Assembly: GCF_963675165.1 (NCBI RefSeq)
Contig: NC_087377.1
Span: 6,155,122 to 6,219,121 of the forward strand
Length of the DNA: 64,000 nucleotides
Direction: 5' to 3'
DNA from: Halichondria panicea
Taxonomy: Eukaryota; Porifera; Demospongiae; Suberitida; Halichondriidae
Position numbers and translations under genes: made by a program. Every line of letters begins with the position of its first letter. Position 1 is the stretch's first letter. Below, in pieces: positions 1-10,384 of this stretch. A model generated the notes under the pieces. That model was not told the origin of the DNA. It worked only from the letters and a program-made list of their open reading frames with translations, and ran no database searches.

Positions 1-100
1 GCAGCTAGAATTAGCTGGTAAGGTATCGAAAATCACGTGACGTGTATATTGTGAAAACATCAGAGGGACGTCACAATTTCTAGTTGCGAGTGCATATTCA

Positions 101-774
101 CTCTGTGTAGTTAAGGCCTGGGTCAGGCACTGATAAGATTAATTTTATTCATTACCAACATTTAATGTACATGATGTAGATTGTGCAGTGTTAATGAGAT
201 TCATAACCATTATTAATGTTATTCATTGCAATGATGTCCCGTGTCAAGAAGAAGTCGAGGTACTTGCTTAGCTAGCTGCTGGAACTATTGTACAGAATCT
301 TTAGCAACAAATGCGGTGGACTTGCACAAGGTAAGACTAGTTGTTTAGGCCCTCAAAAGATAGACTCAAAAGATAGAGTAGGTTGTCATGATTATATTTC
401 CAGCGGGGGAAGTCAATATGTGCAAAACTGCCTTAGCTATACTGGCTTCTTTAGCTCTGACAGCCACTCTAGAGGTAGGCTATGCTGTGTATCTCAAGAA
501 TACAGTAACTCCTACTCTTCCCGCCGGATATTAGTACCTAGCAATGATAAGTTCCCTCTTAGCATCTTCATGGCCGCATTTGTAGTTCTTCTTATTAAAA
601 GTGCCATGGCGTCAATCACCATTTTTGGGGCTAATTAGCATAATTGAATTAAACTAATTAGTTTTTTGGAAAAAGAAAACATTGAGCTTCACTGTATATT
701 GCAAATAATACAGCAGTATGAACATAGTGTTAAATTTTTATTTACAGCCAGACCCGGGCCTTAACTATGCAGAG
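101..774 (+). repeat. MITE family A, copy 1 (complete, 24-bp terminal inverted repeats)
   Basis: The ends are 24-bp inverted repeats matching at 21 of 24 positions. They start CTCTG, reach TTAAGGCC and end GGGTC on the left, with the mirror image at 751-774. A TTAA lies inside the repeat rather than at its edge. The flanking bases are CA on both sides, possibly a 2-bp target duplication. There is no transposase, so this is a non-autonomous DNA element. Further copies are at 36531-37235, 30007-30527 (5' truncated) and 21036-21645 (reverse, interrupted). I cannot assign a superfamily. Confidence 0.8.
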
Positions 775-860
775 CAGTAGGTCAATGCTTGTCGCCATAT
801 TTGCTCTCAACTTGGTATATCTACCTATGATGCTGTTCTCTACACATCGGATTTTCTCAG

Positions 861-3835
861 CCCATTCTTCAGAGGGTACATTGGTTTTAACAACTGGAAA
901 GGAGCATTGCCGCTCACTAAGCCAACATCAAAAATTTCGAAAAATGTCAATTCTTTCTGCTGAGTTGGCGTCAGTTGCAAGCTATGCATCCAAAAACCAA
1001 TTTGACAGGCGAATGAAGCTAGTGAAAGATTTGATATTGTATTGGAAGAATGGAGAAGAAGTTGGGCTCGCAGAACTGAATGAAAGTGAGTCTGATAATT
1101 GTGCCACTTAAAATGCTGTTTGTAGCTCTCCCTCTTCCCACAATACCCCTCTTCCCACCACTTTATTTGTACTTGAGTGACATGTAATGTACAGGTATCC
1201 CCATATTCTAAACAATGCACACCACCTCCTCACAAATAATGTTCAGGTGAAGATGAAGGACCCACCTCGACCACCCCCTGATGAGGAAGGTGACTCAGAG
1301 GAGGAGAATGATGGTGAGCAAATCAAGTTTTTGTTTTCATGCTAGAGGTTCCACAGATGAAACACCAGAGCAAGAAATTCTCAGGCTAAACAATATTAGT
1401 AAAACCAGTAGGTTTTACATAGGATTGGCAGTGGGTTTGCCCGTGTTTAGCAATATTTCAATTATTTTGACTCATGTTCAAACTGTTCTATCTCTGCAGG
1501 GAAAGGCCACATCAAGAAACTGGCTGAACAGATAGTTTATCCTTTTCTCTCTTTGTATCTCTCATTTCATAATCCATAAACATTTTAATGAATGAATATT
1601 TTCATTTTAAAAATTGCACTATTTCGACGTTTCACCGCTCTTTGTCTGACTGACTAAGTAAGTAAGTAAGTAAGTGAGTAAGTAAGTAAGTTTCTTGCCC
1701 AGCATTTACTCCAAGTACAGCCATCTCCAGGACATTCTGCACAGGGTTTCCAAACGACTACAACCTGGATTACAAAGCACTTCTTCAGATTTGCGATTGC
1801 TTCCACGAGGCAGATGACCTCTCAGTCTCTATTTCTCTTACCTAGACAATTCCGCCATCTTTAATGACTCAGCAATTGTGTTGTGGCCAATAATAATATA
1901 TAGGCGTGGCTAATAAACCGTGCGCCTAAAATCAGTGCAGCAGTGCTTTTCCAGAGCCTGAGGTGTTCCTTTTCTTCACACTGTTCAGCTCTAGCTCCCT
2001 TTCTCTGACAGGCATGCTATATGCACTGGCTAGATATCATGCTCTTAAAATGGCTGTCATTTAATACTGATTCGCAAATTCAACATAATTATCAAGCAAT
2101 AAATAATTTTTATTATTACTCATTATACTATAATTATTAGTCCAGAGATATTCGAGAAGATATCTGATTAGTCCTGTCTTCTCTTCTTGTACTGCCTCTT
2201 GACGTTCCACTTATGCATGTCATGATACGTAAACTGTACTGAAAAAGAAAGGGAATCCGACTAGAAAAACATTTGCAATGTGAAAAATTGCTAGGATTGG
2301 CCAGGGGAACCACAAAAAAGCGTGGGAACAAGAAATCAGACGAGAGCATAACTCCAATCCGTTACAACGTCATGAACATGTACAATACATAGTATATTAA
2401 ATAATAGACTGTGTTCCAGATCCACCTATCAGCTTCCATCCACCACATCATTCCATGCAGTCACCAGTACGGTCCGTGCATGTTACTACGCATGGATGGA
2501 CTGTGTGTACCTGTGCTCAACACTGCATGTATTAGGAACATCAATTCATCACAAATCATCATGATTATATGTGCCCCACATTCTAAAATGGATGTATAAT
2601 AAATATATATAGGGATTGGTCATCACTCCACCAGTAAAAATTGCGTGGCATATTGGCTGGGAAAACATGGGAAAACTACCAGTATACATGTGATTGACGT
2701 TGTAATGGATTGGAGTTATGCTCTCGTCTGATTTCTTGTTCCCACGCTTTTTTGTGGTTCCCCTGGCCAATCCTAGCAATTTTTCACATTGCAAATGTTT
2801 TTCTAGTCGGATTTGTTTTAAGCATGTACAAGTATGCATGTACTGAACTATACCAGTTGATATTGTAACTCTATGAAAGGTGTTCAGGTGAAGATGATGA
2901 TAATGATGAGCAGCACTCTGTCAAAGGTGCTGCACTTGAAGAGACTGGCACTGTGGCACCAGACATCAAGTCACCGCCAGTCATTGGAGGACAGAATGTA
3001 AACACAACCCAAGGAACATTGGGTATGTATGAATAATTATGGTGGTATAGGCCGGGTACAATCTTAATTTATTGTGATACATTTCGTCAATTATTATTCT
3101 AAACACATGCTACTAACTCTTTTTTCTGGGTTGGTATCAAATACCTTTCTAAGAAGTTCGCATTTTGGTATTTTCACAAGGGTACAGTAAGCAATTTTTA
3201 CTCACTGAGTATCCTTATTCTCAGTCGCACCTATTGTGAAAAAGAGAGGGCGACCGAGAGTTAACCACAATTGGGCTACCAGCGAAGAAAGCAAAGAAAG
3301 ACGCTGACAAGAAATCAAAGCCATGCAGCTTCAGTCGCCTTCGAAGGTGCCCACACACACACACACTTATGTACGCAGCGTTTGATGTATTTTTGTGTTG
3401 TAAAACATGATGCTTATTATTCATTGTTCCACAGTGATGCTGTTATGCTTTGTTGACAAGAAAGTCGCAGAGCTAGCTCTAAAGCAGGGAGTTTTAATAG
3501 AAGAGGAACATGTCGAATGTAGACAAGAAAAGATAACCGATGCAGTTGCGGATGAAAATGTACAAGTGCAAACAAGTGCAAACAATTCGTAAACATTACA
3601 CGTATGAAGCCTGGATGTTAGTTGAACAAGTCGTAAAACAAAAGATGACCTGGGTGTGCAACATATGCCATATGCCACCATATGCCATCACGACTTAAAT
3701 TCGAAGACGTCATGGGATTCTATTGCGTGTGAATCGTGTTTGCTTTGGTTTCACTTCAGTTGTGTTGGTCTTCTGAAGAGGCCCAAGGCAAAGAACTGGT
3801 TCTGTCGTTCCTGTTACCAGGCAGCCTCAAACTAA
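861..3835 (+). CDS. Spliced PHD-finger protein gene with AT-hook, frames damaged
   Basis: I see exons at 861-1085, 1247-1313, 2888-3022, 3225-3346 and 3435-3835, each bounded by AG and GT or ending in a stop (TAA 3833-3835). The phases agree for 1085 to 2888 (phase 1) and 3022 to 3225. Order of parts: a helical segment (LASVASYASKNQFDRRMKLV); two acidic exons; an AT-hook (KKRGRPR, about 3240-3260) followed by a lysine-rich nuclear-type stretch; and a C-terminal PHD finger with C-x2-C, C-x2-C, WFHFSC and WFC-x2-C (about 3656-3820). PHD fingers read histone tails, so a nuclear chromatin role is inferred. The final exon is broken by a 10-bp tandem duplication (3562-3583) and a second one inside the PHD finger (3662-3690). 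Single-base shifts also affect exons 1247-1313 and 3225-3346. It may belong to a multicopy or transposon-linked family. No start codon was identified. Confidence 0.55.
1654..1691. repeat. (TAAG)n microsatellite
   Basis: About nine units of TAAG with one variant (TGAG), lying in an intron of the PHD-finger gene. Confidence 0.9.
2254..2813. repeat. Long inverted-repeat element (family D)
   Basis: Arms 2254-2371 and 2695-2813 are near-perfect reverse complements of about 118 bp, separated by about 320 bp of unrelated sequence. The outer ends read AATCCGACTAG and CTAGTCGGATT. It sits in the large intron between exons 1247-1313 and 2888-3022 of the PHD gene. It looks like a foldback or MITE-type insertion. 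No transposase and no clear target duplication were seen. Confidence 0.75.
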
Positions 3836-4599
3836 AGAATAATAATAATAATTAAATTTTGCAGTGATTTTTATTGTATTGATGACCCATGTGAGAATAG
3901 ATACTGTTCATGCACTTTAGCTAGCTTGCTAAGCTCACGTCCTACAAGTAGATCTGTACTGGCTACCGGTGACGGTACTCTGTTCTACAGTGCAGTAGCG
4001 CCGGTGACGGTCCTGTAAGTGTAATAAATTGCGATACCGGTGCCGGTTCAGTAGACACAGCGTTTAAATAAATTGAAGTGCCTAAAGTAGACTCAGTAGA
4101 CAGCTTAGGAAGCTTGTACTCACCTTTTTACCACTGCCACTGTTTCTCTCTATACACATAGCTGCCTCAGGTTATAAGCTACACCCAGTACTTTGTGTAG
4201 CTGCACAGAAAAAGGCTAAGCAACGCTTCTCAGCACTACAAACTCTACAGCTACGTCCTATATACTTACTACAATAAGTATTAGGCTGTATAAAGCTTCT
4301 AGCGAATCTAAAAAGCCATGTAACAAAGCAGTATTATACGTAACTACTACTTACCGCTTGACAGAAGCAGATCACAGCCAATCCTTCGAGATAGTAAGCG
4401 ATTCGGGCATCATTTTGTAGATCTTTGATAGATCTTTGACTGGTCTTTCTTCCTAGTCTAACTTGCACAATCAAAAGTCGAAGCGCTTTCAAGTTACGAA
4501 CAGTTTTCTAAGAACTGATTAAATTGTGCATTTTTAAAAAATAATATGGCTGCGGCTGCGGGGGTGTTTCCGCAACGTGACGTCATGGCGTATAATCGG
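3836..4599. other. Intergenic, short degenerate repeats only
   Basis: An (AAT)n run follows the PHD gene stop and could overlap its polyadenylation region. Between 3960 and 4045 the motif ACCGGTGACGGT or close variants appears three times. No coding potential or RNA gene was recognised. Confidence 0.5.
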
Positions 4600-4603
4600 T
4601 TAA

Positions 4604-5461
4604 CCCTTTCCCCGCTGAAGCCGTCTTTTTCCGGCGGCACTACTGACTATTTTCAAAAAATTGTTGTCCACACTGTGTTGGAGCTATGCACACGCTGTAG
4701 GTACCAGCACATGCTGCTCTTTCACGTGGTATATTTAATATCTTGCCTCGAGGTAAATCTTGCCTCGAGGTAAGCTTCGCACAGTACTGCTCAAAGAAAA
4801 GTGAAAGAAAAGTGACCGCATGTGACTAATCGATAATCGAGATGTATCTTCTTAGTACAATCTCAGTGAGGGCAGCTAGACAGTGAGGAGAACGATGCTT
4901 ATGGCCTTGTTGAGTGAGAGGACAGTGACTGGGATCATAGCTAGATAAGAAACTACCTCAAGCTAGAAAATATAGAGCCTGAAGAAGAAGCTCTTGGGAT
5001 GGACTAAGTTGGTAAGTCTATAGAGTAGCATCTGTAGTTTTAATAGCTTCAGTATATAAGGCTAGTTAGTACAGCAGTGGACATCATGAGCCACCATTGA
5101 ACTTGTAAACTTGTGTGTAGGTGAAGAAAACATTTCCCGGGAAAATGGCGTCTGCCGATTGTGACCTCACAGACAAGTTTCTGCTGATCCTGCTTGAACT
5201 ATGTCTCAGTGTCTTTAGTCAATATTGTTTGTGTACATAATTGTAAATGTTTGTAAACAATCGCTAATTAGGGGGATGGTCAGTTGCTAGGTAACAATGA
5301 TGGTGTCAAGATACCTCTGGGGTCTGCGCTATGCGCTACTTGTAGGAAGTATTTACTAGTCATTTTAATGTATGGTTCATGATATGTATGGTTCATGATA
5401 TGGTTCATGATATATGAATTTTTAAATAAAAACTGTATTTTCTTTTTTTAATTAAAAAGGG
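4604..5461 (-). repeat. piggyBac-like MITE family B, copy 1
   Basis: It is flanked by TTAA on both sides (4600-4603, 5462-5465) and its ends are CCCTTT and AAAGGG. A TTAA target duplication with CCC/GGG ends is the known hallmark of the piggyBac superfamily. The body matches the reverse complement of 40633-41449, including the stretches around TTTCCCGGGAAAATGG and the GGTACCAGCAC block. The right terminal repeat is shortened compared with the intact copy. No transposase is encoded. Confidence 0.75.
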
Positions 5462-5490
5462 TTAATAGAATAAAAGGGTTAATAGAATAA

Positions 5491-5937
5491 CATAACGAGT
5501 ATAGGTAAGGATCGTTACAGGAGTGTGCATCTATGAGGACCAAAAATTTATCATTTCCATGGTTGCAATGGCAGGTGCAGGAATTGACTGTTCATTGCAT
5601 TGCATTGTCTCGTACCAATGTCTCTATTCCTGGCCACCATACATACATACCACCATACATACATACATTCAAGCAAGAAGACTCCTTGGGGTGCCCATTA
5701 TGTAGTTCTGCATGTCGAAAGGTACGTACAGTGACAGTTCTACTTTTCTTGAAAAGTATGGTTTGAGTTCATCCTCGGGGCAATCTGCTGGCCAGCCTTT
5801 TTGTAAGTATTGCACAACAGTTGACAATTTCCGATCCTTGGTGTAGTAACTTGATTGGTGTAGTAACTTGAATTGATAGTTAGGACTCTTTATACTTTGT
5901 ACATTATTACCTATCATTATCTATATTTTATCCTCAC
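5491..5937. other. Intergenic, nothing recognised
   Basis: Contains CATA-rich simple repeats at about 5640-5670 and short tandem duplications. No convincing exon on either strand. Confidence 0.4.
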
Positions 5938-6590
5938 GTGATTTGTGTACATATGCCATGTGGTTTTTGTAACCAAAGCTACGACAGCGACGAGGACGGG
6001 ATACAGATGGCAGTCGATCCAGAACTAGAAGATTGGCCCCAGTATGTCAAACATTTTTTCGAAGCCAATGGGATCGTCGGCGACGCGAACGCGGCCAAAC
6101 GACAGTCAACGTTCTTATCTGTGATCGGACCAGCACCCTACAAACTAATAAGGAGCTTGCTATCGCCCGAGCTACCCGGTGACAAGACTTTCGAGGAATT
6201 GGCCCAAACCCTCTCCAGCCCACCACCATCGGAAGTGACACAACGATTTCACAAGTAGTAGACCTCCGTCGGTTGGCTGAATTCACTCAACAAAATGATA
6301 CGAGACCGACTCGTAAGTGGCATCTAAAAGAAACTGTTGGGAGAGAGGGATTTGACGTACGTGCGAGCACTGGCGATAGCACCGATGCGAGGCCCCACGG
6401 ACAAACATTCGAGAACCTGTACACCACTCCAGGAACACTGAGGGCAAACGAAGAGAATCCCACTCTGGAGGGTGTTACTGGTGTGGCAGTGCCAGACACA
6501 AACCAAGCGACTGTAGATTCAAAGAGGTTACCTGTAACAATTGCCGAAAAAAAGGACATGTGACAGGGCCTAGGAAAACACCATCGGATT
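5938..6590 (+). pseudogene. Ty3/gypsy Gag remnant with zinc knuckles
   Basis: The first frame (5938-6258) has the typical gypsy Gag opening: an acidic start, DWPQYVKHFFEANGI, then LSVIGPAPYKLIRSLLSPE and FEELAQTL. Reading continues only by changing frame. About 6270-6310 gives a MIRDRLVSGI-type segment, about 6345-6400 an RALAIA-type segment, and 6430-6570 a CCHC knuckle (CYWCGSARHKPSDC) followed by CNNCRKKGH with its last cysteine lost. Gag packages element RNA, and the knuckles bind nucleic acid. No protease or polymerase follows before the Merlin remnant at 6861, and I saw no LTR. It is a decayed 5' fragment. Confidence 0.75.
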
Positions 6591-6860
6591 GTTGAATCGG
6601 ATTTGAATCGGATAAAGCAGCTTCAAAATGATACCAAGATCGACCTCCTAGCTATTTTCTATCTGGAGATATGTTCGAGGGAACGCTACGAAGGTATTAC
6701 AACGCCCTCTTGAGTAAATGACGCTCAAACGTTATGAATAATTGAAGTTAATTATTGCCGTCCGGGCACTTCCGTATACTCATAAAGCTTCGTAAAAAGT
6801 TAGTTAGATGAAGGCTAGGCGTTCTAGGACTCTCTAGCTAGCTAGTATAGTTTCTTGCAG

Positions 6861-7199
6861 CACCACCGTGGCAGAGCGACTAGCAGGGAGGTCTGGGTTC
6901 TGGGAATGGTTGACACTCTTGCTCTAGGGTATAATAATGGAGATAGTTCGCCGACGTAATGACGTAATGCAGCAACTATGATACCAGTTATCCAGGCTCA
7001 TGTACTGAATGGTACAATAATCCATTCGGATAAGTGGGCAGCATACAATAGTTTGGCAAGGAATCCAGCTGTGGCACATCATGGAACAGTCATTTGTTAA
7101 TCCAGTCATACTCAAAATATCGAGTCATATTGGAATCGTGTGAAGACTAAGCTGCAGAGAATGAGGGGTTGTCATGCTAATGAGCTTACTTAGATGATG
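6861..7199 (+). pseudogene. Merlin / ISXO2-like DDE transposase C-terminal fragment
   Basis: The segment after a possible splice acceptor (TTTCTTGCAG, ending 6860) reads HHRGRATSREVWVLGMVDT. Frame changes then give [20 protein letters not shown] and HTQNIESYWNRVKTKL with RMRGCHA. HSDKW-x-YN and the NIESYWNRVK block are characteristic of the ISXO2-like transposase core of Merlin elements. About eight residues between HHGTV and the HTQN block are lost. The N-terminal half and the terminal repeats were not found. The element cannot encode an active enzyme as it stands. Confidence 0.75.
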
Positions 7200-7474
7200 A
7201 ATAGCCATAATTATATCCAGCCAATCTTCCAAAAGAAAACACTGGACCTGCTGCATGTATGTCTATTGTACCAGTAAAATCTTGGATGAATAATCTTTGA
7301 ATATAGATATCAAGGGGCCATTACGTTGCGCAATGGTGCCTGTTGATCCTGCTACTCTAGACTTACCAGATCCAAGAAGTTCGTCCATCAGCAAGAGCTT
7401 CTTCCTCAGCTCTAGCTTGAGGTAGGTTCTTATCTACCAGTCACTGATATTCTAGCTGTTCTTACTGTTGAAAC

Positions 7475-7648
7475 ATTATCAAACGGTCACTTTCGACATT
7501 ACTGTACAAATCGTACCTCGAGGCAGCATATTAAATATACCACGAGCTCAATGCTGGTACCTACAGCGTGCTCATAGCTCCAACACAGCGTGCACAGCAA
7601 ATTTTTGAAAATCACCACTAGAGTGGCCGTCATATGACGGGGAAAGGG
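7475..7648 (+). repeat. piggyBac-like MITE family B, terminal fragment
   Basis: Matches the right 210 bp of the intact copy at 40633-41449, with the same orientation and the same CATATGACGG palindrome. It ends GGAAAGGG directly before TTAA (7649-7652). The other end is missing. Confidence 0.8.
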
Positions 7649-7655
7649 TTAATGT

Positions 7656-9202
7656 ACCAATTAACACTATACATATAGATATGGACCTCTTCGTCAGTTT
7701 GAATAATATTATAGATCATTCTCGTCGTCGTCGCCACCAGAGAGTCGTCGCCACCAGAGACTACAATGCTATAGCTCGTCTGTGACTTGACGAACTAAGT
7801 CAAAACTATTCATCTCACGTTATATAAACACTGGACCAGGTATGTTCACCAGTTTTTTTCTAACCTGTGCATACTAAGGTAACATTAATGTGCACGTGAA
7901 GCAGTACGAAAGGAGAAAGGAGAAAGGAGAAAGTTTTTGTCAATAATAAATAAAAGCTGGTGCTATTAAAAATGATGGAAGATCAAGTAGTTCCTCAGGA
8001 GTGATCAGATGAAATACTCCAATTCGTTCATCGTTCAGCAGCGAGGCATGATTGATACCGTACTCTACTCACGCTGAGTTGTAGTAACGTCAAGCCTTAA
8101 ACACTTGTCTAAATGATCTTCAATAGTGCTCCATCTCAGTTTCCAATGCGAGACAATGACGACAACCCTCAGGTTTCAGGTTTGCAGCCAAGTTATCAGC
8201 TGGTACAACGCACACCATTCACATCGATTATAACGGAATGTTGTTAAGTTTAAGTTCACACGCAACAATCAATAAAGACTCACCTTGATATCAACCAAGG
8301 GTTTTAGGATGGCATGGCTATAAGAGTTCAACTTTGATCGAAAGATAGGGCCGAGCACAAAGCTTGTGGATGATACGCCTGGAGCCAAGAGTCATCTGAA
8401 TACAAGAAAATCTGCAAGAAATTACTGTCTAGAGTGTATTACTGTCTAGACTAGAGTGTGGAGTGTGGAGACGGACGGTGAGAAGAAAAGTGGTTCCCGT
8501 CCCCATCTTGTGGCCAGTTTCAACCTACTGAAGGAATAAAGTCATACACAGAATAAAGTCATACACAGGAACTCAACTGAAAGTTGGAAGTACAGTCTAG
8601 GGATCGCATCAATAATAATTATTAACATGATAGCTTAATGCCGAACAAACCCACTTCGTAAGTACCAGCACATGTGAATTGATGTGCACCACGGCATGCA
8701 GCTAGCATGACATTTTCTGGCGCTGAAGTTTTTACGTAACCCCCCCCCCCCCTCTATAGCTCCTGAAGTAACACCCACCTCAATTCAAGGACCACCCCTA
8801 AATATAAATATCGAAAGGGTGAGTTTGTACCTTTTCAAACACGCCTCCGAACGCATCACAGCCACACAAGTAAATCTTGCAAGTTGAGCTTACTATCCTA
8901 TCATATCATTACTTAATCATCACAGCAAACCGTTCTGATAATGTTACTCACGTTAACCAAAAGAGTTGAAGGGAACGAAAAGCAGTTGCAAGAAATAAAG
9001 TACTCAAAAATTCGTTGTTAGAGCGTTGTTAGAGCTTCCGTTGTGTGTTATGGTCACGACAAACTTGTTGCATTGCATCTAGTGAACAGAATCAACAAAA
9101 GCGAAGTTCAAGCAATGAATAATGCCTGTGACATTCAATAATTAATTCTGTCTGATATCATACTGAAGGTTGAATAGCTGTTTCTATCAGTTTCGTTGGA
9201 CC
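7656..9202. other. Intergenic with simple repeats
   Basis: Holds GAAAGGA repeats near 7908-7935, a C13 homopolymer at 8740-8752, and several tandem duplications, including an exact 17-bp one at 8534-8567. I see no supported exon or RNA gene. Confidence 0.4.
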
Positions 9203-9342
9203 ATGGACGAAGGCTCTGACAAGACTCCTCCAACAAGACTCCTCCACCAGCACCCCTGAAGACTGCTACGGGAGGTGATTCGGGAGGAAGGGAGCAGCAC
9301 GAAAGGGGGGAAGGAGAAGCTCGGAGAATCCAGCGGCACAGG
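9203..9342 (+). CDS. Candidate first exon of an unknown gene
   Basis: An ATG at 9203 opens a charged, low-complexity segment beginning MDEGSDKTPP and reaching a donor (CACAG|GTGAATC). A 14-bp tandem duplication near 9216-9244 breaks the frame. Counting one copy only, the reading is open to the donor and rich in Gly, Glu and Arg. I could not find the next exon with confidence. Alternatively it is chance open sequence. Confidence 0.3.
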
Positions 9343-10384
9343 TGAATCAGCGCATGAGTAGAATATCCAAGCGTATAGCATAATGTGTATAGCATAATGT
9401 ACATACAGTGTCATCGAATTGTGTCAGGGCTGGCAGTAGCTCTGTGGATTGGGGTGTGTAAAAAGGTCCTGAGTGACCGTGAGAACGTCACTTCGTAACA
9501 TCATACAAGTTGCATGATTTCATGGATGCAATTTCATGGATGCGACAGGTCCGGTTCTACTTGTGGAACTAGTGTTTTAATACAAGTGTTGTTATAAATT
9601 TTTTAAACAAAGGATGTGCTCCATGATGCAGCTGTCAAAATGATGTCAGGATCAAAATGATGTCAGGAGGACTCTTAATGGTATTCAGCTAGGTGGTCCT
9701 CAAAGCACAGACGTAGGCACTGAGGCTGTGGCTTGATACGAGATCGTTGGTGGTGCTCACTAGTCACCTAAAATATATTGCAAAAAATGCTCATCCAGGC
9801 GAATGTCAACGGAGAAGATTTCGTTGGGCAGCGTCTGGTAGATTTTCCTTTACCTAACTGCCCTTTACCTAACTAACCACAAACCACAACTGAATTTAGC
9901 TGTCTTTGAACTCAGTACTTCACTCTGTGAGTCTTAGAAAATTGTTCTCTGCCCCAAGTTGTGATACCACAACACACGCTGCCCAGTCCCAACAGCAGTC
10001 CCAACCAACAGCAGGTGCAATATTATATCAGATAAAGGCATGTTTATTGTGACAAAAATAAATGACTAAGCATAAGAGCACAAACATGAAGTGAAGTCAC
10101 CAAGTCATCACTCTTTTTCAATTTTTCGTTAAAGCGCGTTCCAATTATGCACTAAGTGACATCCTTGCGCTGGTGGTACACAATGAAGGTGATGGCTATA
10201 GTATACAGTTGTTGAGAATTGATGTGGAATTTCGGTCGTGAGTTCTTGGTGTTGCGAGGGCCCATCTCTACCCCCAACCCCCTAGTGTAGGTAATACCAT
10301 GCCCAAGTGACTATCGTCAATCGCCATGTATGCTCACTTTGGGCGAAAATGGGCAAAGTTTACTAGGGCAGAGGTGACCTTAGT
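9343..10384. other. Intergenic or intronic, nothing firm
   Basis: Several 14-17 bp tandem duplications (for example 9635-9668) are present. No motif, RNA gene or mobile-element signature was recognised. Confidence 0.35.

Noticed and set aside
840-1220. Minus-strand open frame of 126 codons
   Set aside because: It lies opposite the plus-strand exon 861-1085, which has splice borders and matching phase.
4546-4773. Open frame starting MAAAAGVFPQRDVMAYNR
   Set aside because: Most of it lies within the piggyBac-like MITE and the start is low-complexity GCG repeats.
9400-9490. Second exon following the candidate first exon at 9203
   Set aside because: The segment after GTGTCAG has a stop soon in each compatible phase, so the join is not supported.
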